Of a stretch of DNA of 37,667 nt, positions 7,161 to 14,913 are shown piece by piece; positions within the stretch are counted from its first letter, which is position 1; every line of letters begins with the position of its first letter. A model generated the notes under the pieces. That model saw nothing but the letters and a program-made list of their open reading frames with translations. It was not told the DNA's origin and ran no database searches. The stretch is taken from NCBI RefSeq assembly GCF_030684675.1, contig NZ_JAUXXZ010000053.1, forward strand, positions 1 through 37,667, given 5' to 3'. The translations under genes were made by a program, and so were the position numbers. This DNA is from Daejeonella sp. (GTDB lineage Bacteria > Bacteroidota > Bacteroidia > Sphingobacteriales > Sphingobacteriaceae).

Positions 7161-9890
7161 ATGTTCCCTAAGTTTATTTGCTCAATTACAAAAAAAAGGG
7201 GAAAGCTCTTATTTAGCTTATTCTGGCTATCTGTCATCTGCAATATTTCTTTTACTTCAAATGCGCAGCAAAAGATAATTTTAACAGGCACGGTCCAAAC
7301 TCCTGACAAGGTCGTTTTGCCGCATGTTACTGTATTGCTTATTCATCAAGCGGATTCTCTCATCAGCAGCTATACAAAAACAAATGAAAAAGGGCAGTTT
7401 TTAATTCAACTTCCCAATGGCATTAAGCTAATTAGCGAATACGTACTTAAAGTAAACTTGCTGGGATACAAACTTCAGGAAATTAACTTGAGCCCGGGTA
7501 TAAAAGAATATAATTTTGTTCTTCTGGAAAGCCCACGAGTTTTAAAAGAAGTGCTTGTCACAGCTAAGTTTCCGGTAGTAAAAATGAGCGGGGATACCAC
7601 CACTTACCGGGCAGATGATTTTGCTACTGCACAAGACCGGACAATTGGAGATGTTTTAAAGAAAATACCGGGTATAACTGTTGAGAACAACGGACAAATA
7701 AAATTTAACGGACAGAGTGTGACAAGACTTTATTTAGATGGTGATGACCTGCTGGAAAGCAAATACAACATCGCAACCAGAAGTATACCGAATGACATGG
7801 TAAACCAAATCCAGGTTTTGGAAAACCATCAAAACATTAAGGCTTTGGAGGGAAAAGTTTTTAGCGATGCGGTGGATATTAACTTAACATTTAAAGATAA
7901 TGCGAGACTAAAGGTTTTGGGTCAGGCCGATGCCGGCGGGGGTTTACCAGGTTTATATGAAGGGGAATTGAATGCAATTTCCCTAAAGAATATCTATAAA
8001 GCCATCCACACCGGCAAACTAAATAATACTGCAAAAACATTATCAGATGACGTGCTTTCATTAAATGCTCTGCAGGAAGCCATAAAACGTGGTAATAATC
8101 CACAGGCACCACAGCTCTCGGCAGGAACAGGTCAGTCCCCGCCTTTAGACAGGAACAGGTATTTTTTCAATCATTCGGGCCTGGCCAATAGCGCTAATCT
8201 CTGGAAATTAAAATCTGATGCACAATTAAAATCGAAAGTATATTATCAATATGATGATGAGAAGCAAAAGTATCAAAACCAAACCAGTATCCTGCTTCCT
8301 GATGAGGTAATCAGGTTTTCCGAACAACAGGATAATAGTATCCTTCATCAAAATTTTTATGCAGACCTTATCCTCCATAAAAATAAAAGCCAATTCTATC
8401 TCAATAACAAATCCACCTACGAATATAAAGATCGCAAGGATGAGGCTAACCTGAAGGCGAATGAACAGAGCAGACTGCAACAATACCGTGGCCGGGAATA
8501 TGCTTTTTCTAATGAAACAGATCTGATCAGAACACCTAAAGGGAAAACCCTTACACAATATTATTCCTATATAAATTTCACGACCTATCCCGAAGTCCTT
8601 GTTATAGACAGCCTCCGGCTGCCGGGAATATTTCAAACAAGCAATACGCTGAATGACATTAATCAGCTTACCAGGATACCCACCTTCTTCACTAATAATC
8701 ATGTTACCCTACAAAAGAACAGCGGTCGTTTCAGTCAATCCTATAAATTCGGGATCTCTGCCAATATCCAGGAATTCAGATCCACTTTGCAGGCAGAATC
8801 ACCCGACGATAAGCTAATTTTCCCTGATTCGTCAACGAACCAACTCAGATGGAATGAGTATAAGCTTTACGCTGAACCCAATTATGAGTATATGGCGGGG
8901 AATTTCAGAATTACATTCAAGCTACCCTTCGAATACCAGTGGATTCACGCTGAGGATCAATTTTATGATTATAGTAAAGATGACCAAAGATTATTGCCTA
9001 ATGCGGCCTTAACTGTCAGGTATAACCGCCAAAAAGGTTTTTCAGGAAATATATTTATCACCCGGACAAGGTCAGCGGGAAATTTTCTTCAGGCTTACCA
9101 GGGGTTGATACTTAGTAATTATCGTTCAATCAGTCAGAATGACGATCCGTTTAGTACTTCAACGCATTTTAACATGGGAACCTCATTAAATTACAAGAAT
9201 CCTGTAAAGCTCCTGTTCATCAATGCGTCGGGGTTTTATCGGCAAACCTCTTTAAATACAATAGCTTACGCGAGTATTGATTCTGAACTTTCTTATACTG
9301 AAAGACGTTTGATGAATAATACGGCGGGGTCCTATAACCTTCAAACAGGCATCAGTAAATATCTCTTTAACCTGCATTCTACAATTGGCTTATCCTATTC
9401 TTTACAATATGGCAAAAGCAATCAATTGATTAACGGGCAACTCTACCCATTTATTAACCAGGCTCAACTGCTAAGCGGGAAATGGAATGGTTCAGTCAGT
9501 AAAAAAATCCGCTACTCTTATCATTTTGCCTATCAAACGTATGATAGCTATTCGCAGGATGCTGGGACAATTATTAAACCTTATGCCATTAAAAATACCA
9601 GGCATGAAGTAGATTTCGAATTTGATCTTTCATCAAACATGTTCCTGAGGGCTAATGCAAGTTCGGTTAATAATAAAAACAACAGCGGTTTAAACAGGAG
9701 TTATTTTTTTACTGACCTTTTAGCCATCTACAAATTAAAAAAGCTGAAAGCGGATATTTCATTTGAAGGAAGGAACCTGGCGAATGTCAAAAATTACGAA
9801 GTGGCTTCATCTTCACTAAACCGGCAATCGTTTTACAACTATCCTTTAAGGTCAAGAATGTTCATTATGAAAGCACAATTCAGATTTTAA
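7161..9890 (+). CDS. outer-membrane beta-barrel protein, TonB-dependent receptor type
   Basis: 909 aa with a signal peptide (about residues 1-36, ending SNAQQ). Residues about 38-125 form a carboxypeptidase-regulatory-like domain (LTGTVQTPDKVVLPHVTV...LLGYKLQEI). A plug-like domain covers about 128-245 (KEVLVTAKFPVVKMSGDTTT, DVLKKIPGITVENNG, VTRLYLDGDDLL). The remainder is a large barrel with many aromatic-terminated strands, ending in Phe (KAQFRF), as expected for BAM-inserted barrels. It resembles the Bacteroidetes outer-membrane beta-barrel family related to, but distinct from, SusC. The order small protein, GLPGLI, barrel suggests export or uptake of a peptide-like or metal-containing ligand, which is inference. 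It ends in a terminator shared with the convergent rpsJ. Confidence 0.88.
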   Translation: MFPKFICSITKKRGKLLFSLFWLSVICNISFTSNAQQKIILTGTVQTPDKVVLPHVTVLLIHQADSLISSYTKTNEKGQFLIQLPNGIKLISEYVLKVNLLGYKLQEINLSPGIKEYNFVLLESPRVLKEVLVTAKFPVVKMSGDTTTYRADDFATAQDRTIGDVLKKIPGITVENNGQIKFNGQSVTRLYLDGDDLLESKYNIATRSIPNDMVNQIQVLENHQNIKALEGKVFSDAVDINLTFKDNARLKVLGQADAGGGLPGLYEGELNAISLKNIYKAIHTGKLNNTAKTLSDDVLSLNALQEAIKRGNNPQAPQLSAGTGQSPPLDRNRYFFNHSGLANSANLWKLKSDAQLKSKVYYQYDDEKQKYQNQTSILLPDEVIRFSEQQDNSILHQNFYADLILHKNKSQFYLNNKSTYEYKDRKDEANLKANEQSRLQQYRGREYAFSNETDLIRTPKGKTLTQYYSYINFTTYPEVLVIDSLRLPGIFQTSNTLNDINQLTRIPTFFTNNHVTLQKNSGRFSQSYKFGISANIQEFRSTLQAESPDDKLIFPDSSTNQLRWNEYKLYAEPNYEYMAGNFRITFKLPFEYQWIHAEDQFYDYSKDDQRLLPNAALTVRYNRQKGFSGNIFITRTRSAGNFLQAYQGLILSNYRSISQNDDPFSTSTHFNMGTSLNYKNPVKLLFINASGFYRQTSLNTIAYASIDSELSYTERRLMNNTAGSYNLQTGISKYLFNLHSTIGLSYSLQYGKSNQLINGQLYPFINQAQLLSGKWNGSVSKKIRYSYHFAYQTYDSYSQDAGTIIKPYAIKNTRHEVDFEFDLSSNMFLRANASSVNNKNNSGLNRSYFFTDLLAIYKLKKLKADISFEGRNLANVKNYEVASSSLNRQSFYNYPLRSRMFIMKAQFRF

Positions 9891-9908
9891 AGAAGGTCCG
9901 GCTAAAGC

Positions 9909-9945
9909 AAAAAATCCGGCTTGCATTTTGCAATCCGGATTTTTT
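9909..9945. terminator. bidirectional intrinsic terminator between the barrel gene and rpsJ
   Basis: The arms AAAAATCCGG and CCGGATTTTT enclose an inner pair TTGCA/TGCAA with one mismatch. A- and T-runs on both sides make it work in either direction. It lies between the convergent stops at 9890 and 9961. Confidence 0.9.
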
Positions 9946-9960
9946 CAGAAAGCTTTACCG

Positions 9961-10266
9961 TTAAACCTTGATTTCTACTTCAACCCCACTTGGTAATTCA
10001 AGCTTCATCAGGGCATCAACAGTCTTGGAATTAGAACTGTAAATATCAAGTAAACGCTTGTAAGCACATAACTGAAATTGCTCTCTACCTTTCTTATTTA
10101 CGTGCGGTGAACGCAAAACTGTAAATATTCTTTTCTCTGTAGGCAAGGGAATTGGTCCGCTTACCACCGCACCCGTAGGTTTAACGGTTTTAACGATCTT
10201 CTCAGCAGATTTGTCCACGAGATTGTAATCGTATGATTTTAATTTAATTCTGATTCTTTGGCTCAT
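9961..10266 (-). CDS. rpsJ: 30S ribosomal protein S10
   Basis: 101 aa, full length for bacterial S10. It starts [20 protein letters not shown] and carries the conserved [29 protein letters not shown] and the terminal [15 protein letters not shown]10 belongs to the 30S head and also acts as NusE in antitermination. It is the last gene of the str operon here. In many Bacteroidetes rplC, rplD and the rest of the S10 cluster follow directly; here the transcript ends at a terminator instead. The last 46 bp are duplicated at 5606-5651, which marks this gene end as the presumed insertion site of the neighbouring cassette. Confidence 0.98.
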   Translation of the reverse strand: MSQRIRIKLKSYDYNLVDKSAEKIVKTVKPTGAVVSGPIPLPTEKRIFTVLRSPHVNKKGREQFQLCAYKRLLDIYSSNSKTVDALMKLELPSGVEVEIKV

Positions 10267-10330
10267 TATTGTTTGTTTATGGTTAACGTTAGAGCTATTA
10301 GTAACGGTAACCGGTTAAAATATTTGACAC

Positions 10331-10399
10331 AAGAACCAGGAACCAAGATTCAAGACGATAAATCCTTGGTTTTGATTCTTGGCTCTTGATACTTGATTC
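10331..10399. repeat. snap-back array of 7-bp repeats between fusA and rpsJ
   Basis: Four 7-bp units lie on the left (AAGAACC, AGGAACC, AAGATTC, AAGACGA; 10331-10358). They face at least four units of the opposite sense on the right (TTGATTC, TTGGCTC, TTGATAC, TTGATTC; 10372-10399). The two sides can fold into a long imperfect hairpin in the mRNA. It occupies half of the 136-bp gap between fusA and rpsJ. It is related in design to the arrays at 13560, 26124, 27457 and 28032. Confidence 0.75.
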
Positions 10400-10402
10400 T
10401 TA

Positions 10403-12508
10403 TTAAGCGTTTGCTTTTTTCCCCTTCACCTTGGCAACAACCTCTTCCTGAACGTTCCTTGGAGCTTCAGCATAGTGATCGAATTCCATTGTAGAAGTAG
10501 CACGTCCTGAAGTGATGGTACGTAACTGGGTTACATAACCAAACATTTCTGAAAGTGGCACAGTCGCTTTAATTACCTGAGCACCAGCACGTGTATCCAT
10601 ACCCAAAAGTTGACCACGACGACGGTTCATATCTCCGATCACATCACCCATATTCTCTTCAGGAGTCAGGATTTCGATCTTCATAATAGGCTCCATCAAT
10701 ACTGGCTTACATTTTGGCAATGCTTCACGGAAAGCAGATTTAGCACAAATCTCGAAAGACAGTGCATCTGAATCGACTGCGTGGAATGATCCATCAATCA
10801 GACGAACCTTCATATCCTGCAAAGGATATCCGGCAAGCACACCATTTACCATGGCTGCAGCAAAACCTTTCTCAACAGAAGGAATAAATTCACGCGGAAT
10901 AGAACCACCTGAGATCTCATTCACAAACTGCAAACCGGTCTTACCTTCATCATTTGGAGATATAATAATCTGAATATCAGCAAATTTACCACGACCACCG
11001 GTTTGTTTCTTATATGTTTCACGGTGTTGGGTAGTACCTGTAATGGCTTCCTTATAAGAAACCTGAGGCGCTCCCTGGTTTACTTCAACTTTAAACTCAC
11101 GTTTCAGACGATCCATTATAATATCAAGGTGAAGCTCGCCCATACCTGAAATAATGGTCTGGCCGGTTTCTTCGTCTGTTTGTACGCGGAAAGTAGGATC
11201 TTCTTCAGATAATTTACCTAAAGCCATACCTAACTTATCTACGTCAGCCTGAGTTTTAGGCTCAATTGCCAAACCGATTACCGGCTCAGGGAAATTCATC
11301 GATTCTAAAACAATAGGATGCTTCTCATCACAAAGTGTATCACCTGTTTTGATATCCTTAAATCCAACTACTGCAGCAATATCTCCGGCTCCAACATTAG
11401 GAATAGGATTTTGCTTGTTAGCGTGCATCTGGAAAATACGTGAAATACGCTCCTTATTATCAGAACGCATATTATGTACATAAGAACCTGCTTCAAGATT
11501 ACCTGAATATACACGAATGAAACACAAACGACCTACGAAAGGATCGGTTGCAATCTTAAATGCCAAGGCCGCGAATGGTTCTTTCTCACTTGGCTTACGC
11601 ACAATTTCTTCGCCTGTTTCAGGATTTGTTCCAACAATACCTTCAACATCCATTGGTGATGGCAATAATTCCATCACATAATCAAGCATGGTTTGAACAC
11701 CCTTGTTTTTGAAAGATGAACCACATACCATTGGAACGATTTTTGCATCAAGAACCGCCTTACGTAATGCATCTAAAACCTCACGTTCGGTGATTGTTTC
11801 CGGAGCATCAAAGAACTTTTCCATTAAAGTCTCGTCATATTCTGCAACAGACTCCAGTAATTTTTCTCTCCACTCAGTAGCTTCAGCAACCATATCATCA
11901 GGAATTGGCACTTCAGTAAAGGTCATACCTTTATCATGCTCATTCCAAACAATACCACGGAAGTTGATCAGATCAACTACTCCTTTAAAGCTATCTTCGG
12001 CACCAATTGGTAATTGCAAAGGAACTGCATTGCTTCCAAGCATATCCTTAACCTGCTTAACAACTTTTAAGAAATCAGCACCTGAACGGTCCATCTTATT
12101 CACGAAACCTATACGGGCTACGTTATAATTATTTGCTAAACGCCAGTTAGTTTCTGATTGTGGCTCAACACCATCAACAGCCGAAAAAAGGAATACCAAC
12201 CCATCCAATACACGTAATGAACGATTCACCTCTACGGTAAAATCCACGTGTCCCGGAGTATCAATGATGTTGATATGGTAAGTTTGATCTCTGTATTTCC
12301 AGTTAACTGTTGTAGCTGCTGAAGTAATGGTAATACCACGCTCCTGCTCCTGCGCCATCCAGTCCATCGTTGCGGCACCATCATGCACCTCACCAATCTT
12401 ATGGCTCACACCAGAGTAGTAAAGAATCCGCTCAGTTGTTGTGGTTTTACCCGCATCAATATGGGCTGCAATTCCAATATTTCTTGTGTATCTTAAATCT
12501 CTTGACAT
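10403..12508 (-). CDS. fusA: elongation factor G
   Basis: 701 aa, normal length for EF-G. GTPase motifs: [13 protein letters not shown] (G1, from residue 15), the switch I region with [23 protein letters not shown] (G3) and NKMDRSGAD (G4). Domains II-V follow, with the conserved [14 protein letters not shown] and a C-terminal [20 protein letters not shown]. The protein drives ribosomal translocation and, with RRF, ribosome recycling. It sits 14 bp after rpsG in the str operon. A second, more divergent EF-G may exist elsewhere, as in many Bacteroidetes, but this operon-borne copy is the housekeeping one. Confidence 0.98.
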   Translation of the reverse strand: MSRDLRYTRNIGIAAHIDAGKTTTTERILYYSGVSHKIGEVHDGAATMDWMAQEQERGITITSAATTVNWKYRDQTYHINIIDTPGHVDFTVEVNRSLRVLDGLVFLFSAVDGVEPQSETNWRLANNYNVARIGFVNKMDRSGADFLKVVKQVKDMLGSNAVPLQLPIGAEDSFKGVVDLINFRGIVWNEHDKGMTFTEVPIPDDMVAEATEWREKLLESVAEYDETLMEKFFDAPETITEREVLDALRKAVLDAKIVPMVCGSSFKNKGVQTMLDYVMELLPSPMDVEGIVGTNPETGEEIVRKPSEKEPFAALAFKIATDPFVGRLCFIRVYSGNLEAGSYVHNMRSDNKERISRIFQMHANKQNPIPNVGAGDIAAVVGFKDIKTGDTLCDEKHPIVLESMNFPEPVIGLAIEPKTQADVDKLGMALGKLSEEDPTFRVQTDEETGQTIISGMGELHLDIIMDRLKREFKVEVNQGAPQVSYKEAITGTTQHRETYKKQTGGRGKFADIQIIISPNDEGKTGLQFVNEISGGSIPREFIPSVEKGFAAAMVNGVLAGYPLQDMKVRLIDGSFHAVDSDALSFEICAKSAFREALPKCKPVLMEPIMKIEILTPEENMGDVIGDMNRRRGQLLGMDTRAGAQVIKATVPLSEMFGYVTQLRTITSGRATSTMEFDHYAEAPRNVQEEVVAKVKGKKANA

Positions 12509-12522
12509 TATTTTATTTCCTG

Positions 12523-12990
12523 TTAGAATCTGAAATGAGAGAATGCTTTATTAGCTTCTGCCATTTTGTGAGTATCTTCTTTCTTCTTAACTGCAGCTCC
12601 TTCACCCTTAGAGGCTGAAATGATTTCTCCGGCTAATTTCTCGGTCATGGTTTTTTCACCACGCTTACGTGAATAGTTGATCAGCCATTTCATTCCCAAA
12701 GCGATTTTACGCTCAGGACGAACCTCAGTAGGTACCTGGAAGTTTGCACCACCAACACGACGGGATTTAACCTCTACCGCTGGCATTACATTGTTCAAAG
12801 CTTTTTTCCAGGATTCTAATCCGTTTTCGCTTGTTTTTTTCTCTACTAATTCAACTGCATCGTAGAAAATAGAGTATGCGATAGATTTTTTACCGTCATA
12901 CATCATATTATTTACAAACCTGGTTACCATTACGTCGTTAAACTTTGGATCAGGCAGTAAGATTCTCTTTTTTGGTTTTGACTTTCTCAT
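12523..12990 (-). CDS. rpsG: 30S ribosomal protein S7
   Basis: 155 aa, full length. It starts [20 protein letters not shown] and contains the conserved [20 protein letters not shown] and [19 protein letters not shown]. It ends [15 protein letters not shown]7 nucleates assembly of the 30S head. It lies 19 bp after rpsL and 14 bp before fusA, the standard str-operon order. Confidence 0.98.
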   Translation of the reverse strand: MRKSKPKKRILLPDPKFNDVMVTRFVNNMMYDGKKSIAYSIFYDAVELVEKKTSENGLESWKKALNNVMPAVEVKSRRVGGANFQVPTEVRPERKIALGMKWLINYSRKRGEKTMTEKLAGEIISASKGEGAAVKKKEDTHKMAEANKAFSHFRF

Positions 12991-13009
12991 GTTGCTTTCC
13001 TCCGTTTAA

Positions 13010-13423
13010 TTATTTCTTTTTCCCTTTTGCAGGTGCGGCAGCTGCCTGACCTGGCTTTGGTTTCTTAGTTCCGTATTTAGAACGACGTTGGTTACGACCA
13101 GCTACACCGGATGTATCCAAAGCACCACGGATAATGTGGTAACGAACTCCTGGTAAATCTTTCACACGACCTCCACGGATTAATACAATAGAGTGCTCCT
13201 GTAAATTGTGACCTTCACCCGGAATGTAAGCATTCACTTCTTTTCCATTGGTTAAGCGCACACGGGCAACTTTACGCATTGCTGAGTTTGGTTTTTTAGG
13301 GGTAGTGGTATACACACGTGTGCACACTCCTCTTCGCTGTGGACAGCTGTCCAACGCTGGCGACTTACTCTTGTCGACCAGAGCTACTCTACCTTTTCTA
13401 ACTAATTGTTGGATAGTAGGCAT
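13010..13423 (-). CDS. rpsL: 30S ribosomal protein S12
   Basis: 137 aa. It starts [12 protein letters not shown] and contains the decoding-centre segments [21 protein letters not shown] and [13 protein letters not shown]. Lys is present at the position (PKKPNS) where substitutions give streptomycin resistance in other bacteria, so the sequence is wild-type there. The C-terminus has a lysine/alanine-rich extension ([14 protein letters not shown]), which is common in this phylum. It is the first gene of the str operon, with a consensus promoter at 13494-13524. Confidence 0.98.
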   Translation of the reverse strand: MPTIQQLVRKGRVALVDKSKSPALDSCPQRRGVCTRVYTTTPKKPNSAMRKVARVRLTNGKEVNAYIPGEGHNLQEHSIVLIRGGRVKDLPGVRYHIIRGALDTSGVAGRNQRRSKYGTKKPKPGQAAAAPAKGKKK

Positions 13424-13493
13424 TTTTTCCTTTTAGTGTTTATATAATTTAATCCCTGCACCTCAGCTTATTACAGCTTTCATTTAGGGACTG

Positions 13494-13524
13494 CAAAAGT
13501 AGGAAGTTTATTTTGATTTTCAAT
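13494..13524 (-). promoter_or_regulatory. str-operon promoter (Bacteroidetes type)
   Basis: On the minus strand an ATTG box (13521-13524) precedes TACTTTTG (13494-13501) by 19 bp. This matches the Bacteroidetes primary sigma consensus TTTG-N19-21-TAnnTTTG except for one base in the -33 box. It leaves a leader of about 60 nt before rpsL. The leader contains a CCCTAAATGAAAGC...AGGG-type pairing that might form a small hairpin. Confidence 0.75.
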
Positions 13525-13559
13525 GGGTTGGGCGAGAATTTATTTGGGGTTGAAGATGA

Positions 13560-13629
13560 GGACTGAGGTATGATGTCTGAAGACAGAAGTCTGAGGTTGA
13601 TGACAGATAACTGATATCTGATATCTGGA
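13560..13629 (+). repeat. tandem array of degenerate 7-bp repeats
   Basis: Ten consecutive 7-bp units, starting GGACTGA, GGTATGA, TGTCTGA, AGACAGA, AGTCTGA and drifting to AACTGAT, ATCTGAT. The consensus is close to RGTCTGA. It lies 36 bp upstream of the -33 box of the str promoter. No coding potential is seen. Confidence 0.75.
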
Positions 13630-13660
13630 AAGCAAGGCCTGTTACTTGAATTATTGTAAG

Positions 13661-13694
13661 CCCGGCTTTCCCCGTCCGAATGGCTTCAGCCGGG
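13661..13694. repeat. REP-like palindrome
   Basis: CCCGGCT at 13661-13667 and AGCCGGG at 13688-13694 form a 7-bp stem around a 20-nt loop. The loop and right arm (GTCCGAATGGCTTCAGCC) resemble the palindromic units near 35046-35085. The rest of 13630-13830 holds nothing recognisable. Confidence 0.5.
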
Positions 13695-13830
13695 AGGGAG
13701 CTATAGTTTTGGATTTGACTATTTAGCTTCCATAATTTATAGGAGCTTTGGAGCTTTTTGCTCTTTCCTGAACGATTTTTGGAAGCCTAGCAAATGCTTT
13801 TCGGAATCTTGCAGTAATTACAGATTCCAA

Positions 13831-14028
13831 CTACCAATCAGTTCTTTTTGTCTTCCCATTCCTATAATCTTCAATAGCCTCCTTCGCAAGAAACTCCAAT
13901 TTTCCAGCACTATTTTTTAAAGTAGCTTTCCACATTATCTCGTCTGTAAGCATTTTTGCAATTTGCCTTTGATCTTCAACTTCAAGTTGCTCTATTTTGA
14001 TGATCAAATCTTTGAGTTCCGCAATCAT
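13831..14028 (-). CDS. small antitoxin-like protein
   Basis: 65 aa. It starts MIAELKDLIIKIEQLEVEDQ, an amphipathic helical segment, and ends AKEAIEDYRNGKTKRTDW. The C-terminal pattern (A.EA.EDYR.GKT...W) is typical of many small putative antitoxins of type II modules in Bacteroidetes and Cyanobacteria. No toxin gene adjoins it: 200 bp upstream is a Uma2 gene, and downstream is a repeat region. It could be an orphan antitoxin, a partner of an unlinked toxin, or unrelated. The call rests on resemblance of a short motif. Confidence 0.55.
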   Translation of the reverse strand: MIAELKDLIIKIEQLEVEDQRQIAKMLTDEIMWKATLKNSAGKLEFLAKEAIEDYRNGKTKRTDW

Positions 14029-14229
14029 AATTTTTTTCTTATTTAAAATTAACCATTTTATTTAATAGATGAATTCGCTAAACTTTAGAATAACAACACG
14101 CATTAATCAAGCTCTAAAAACTGGCTACTCAATTGAACCTTAAAAAATGAAAAATCCATGAAGTACGTAAACAAAATTAATCAGCAGAGGTATTGGTAAA
14201 TTATTAAGATAATCTCCTAAATAAATTGA

Positions 14230-14853
14230 TCAATCCTCAAAAACCGCATCCAGATCCAGTTCAAATCCTGGAAGCTCATCCGAATATACTTTTTCGCTTA
14301 TAGTAAATAGTTTAGAAGCTTGGTATTTACCCTTCACATTCAGGGTATGCTTTAGCAAAGTTTTGTCTCCTGGACTAACCACCCAATATTCTTCAACCCC
14401 AAACTCTTCATAAATGTTGTATTTATTGAGAAGCTCCGTTCTATTATTTCCCGGCGAGAGAATTTCAATAACAATATCGGGCGCTCCGACACAACCACGA
14501 CCATCTATTTTAGCAGGATCACAAATGACACAAATATCGGGCTGTAAAACTGTATATATATCTTTATCCGCTTTACTTTCTTTAGGGAACAGGACATCGA
14601 AAGGCGCATAATAAATCTTACAGGGTTTGTCTTTTAAAAAGCTATAAAGCGCGGAAGATATACTTGCCGATATTTCCTGATGCATGGGAGATGGCGCCGG
14701 GCCCATTTTAAACACTTTGCCTTTAATAAGCTCGACCCGGTCATCAAACAGCCAGGTCAGATAGTTAGCATAACTATAAGTTAAAGACAAGTCAATCTCC
14801 TCTAAAGAGAAAACCTTTTTATCCTCCGCTAAATCATGATATTGGCCCGCCAT
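14230..14853 (-). CDS. Uma2 family endonuclease (DUF820), copy 1
   Basis: 207 aa with a PD-(D/E)XK-type fold typical of Uma2/DUF820. Recognisable blocks are RVELIKGKVFKMGPAPSPMH (about 39-58), YYAPFDVLFP, LQPDICVICDP, GAPDIVIEILSPGNN and KYNIYEEFGVEEYWVVSP. The conserved Asp, Glu and Lys of the predicted active site are all in place. The biological role of the family is unknown; it is abundant and often multicopy in Cyanobacteria and some Bacteroidetes. A paralogue about 70 percent identical by eye lies at 17529-18158. The upstream gap carries a promoter conserved between the two copies, so this gene probably has its own transcript although it follows the SWIM gene by 60 bp. Confidence 0.88.
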   Translation of the reverse strand: MAGQYHDLAEDKKVFSLEEIDLSLTYSYANYLTWLFDDRVELIKGKVFKMGPAPSPMHQEISASISSALYSFLKDKPCKIYYAPFDVLFPKESKADKDIYTVLQPDICVICDPAKIDGRGCVGAPDIVIEILSPGNNRTELLNKYNIYEEFGVEEYWVVSPGDKTLLKHTLNVKGKYQASKLFTISEKVYSDELPGFELDLDAVFED

Positions 14854-14873
14854 CGTTACAATTATTCATGCTT

Positions 14874-14905
14874 CAAATTTAATCAAACCTTTGCTATTTC
14901 CTAAA
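14874..14905 (-). promoter_or_regulatory. promoter of Uma2 copy 1
   Basis: On the minus strand TTTA (14902-14905) and TAAATTTG (14874-14881) are 20 bp apart; the latter is a perfect TAnnTTTG box. The same arrangement, with the shared context TTTTTTAGGAA, precedes the second Uma2 copy. This conservation is the main support. Confidence 0.65.
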
Positions 14906-14913
14906 AAACTTAG

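Larger units (their letters stand above)
5606..10006 (+). mobile_element. putative cassette inserted at the 3' end of rpsJ (direct repeats 5606-5651 and 9961-10006)
   Basis: Two direct copies of the rpsJ 3' end flank 5652-9960. One copy completes the functional gene and the other sits beside what looks like the ancestral terminator. This is the geometry left by elements that integrate into the 3' end of a conserved gene and restore it. The cargo is three plus-strand genes (small Cys-containing protein, GLPGLI protein, outer-membrane barrel). No integrase is encoded inside, so it would have moved in trans, lost its integrase, or arisen by homologous recombination or duplication. The structure is seen directly; mobility is inferred. 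Confidence 0.6.
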
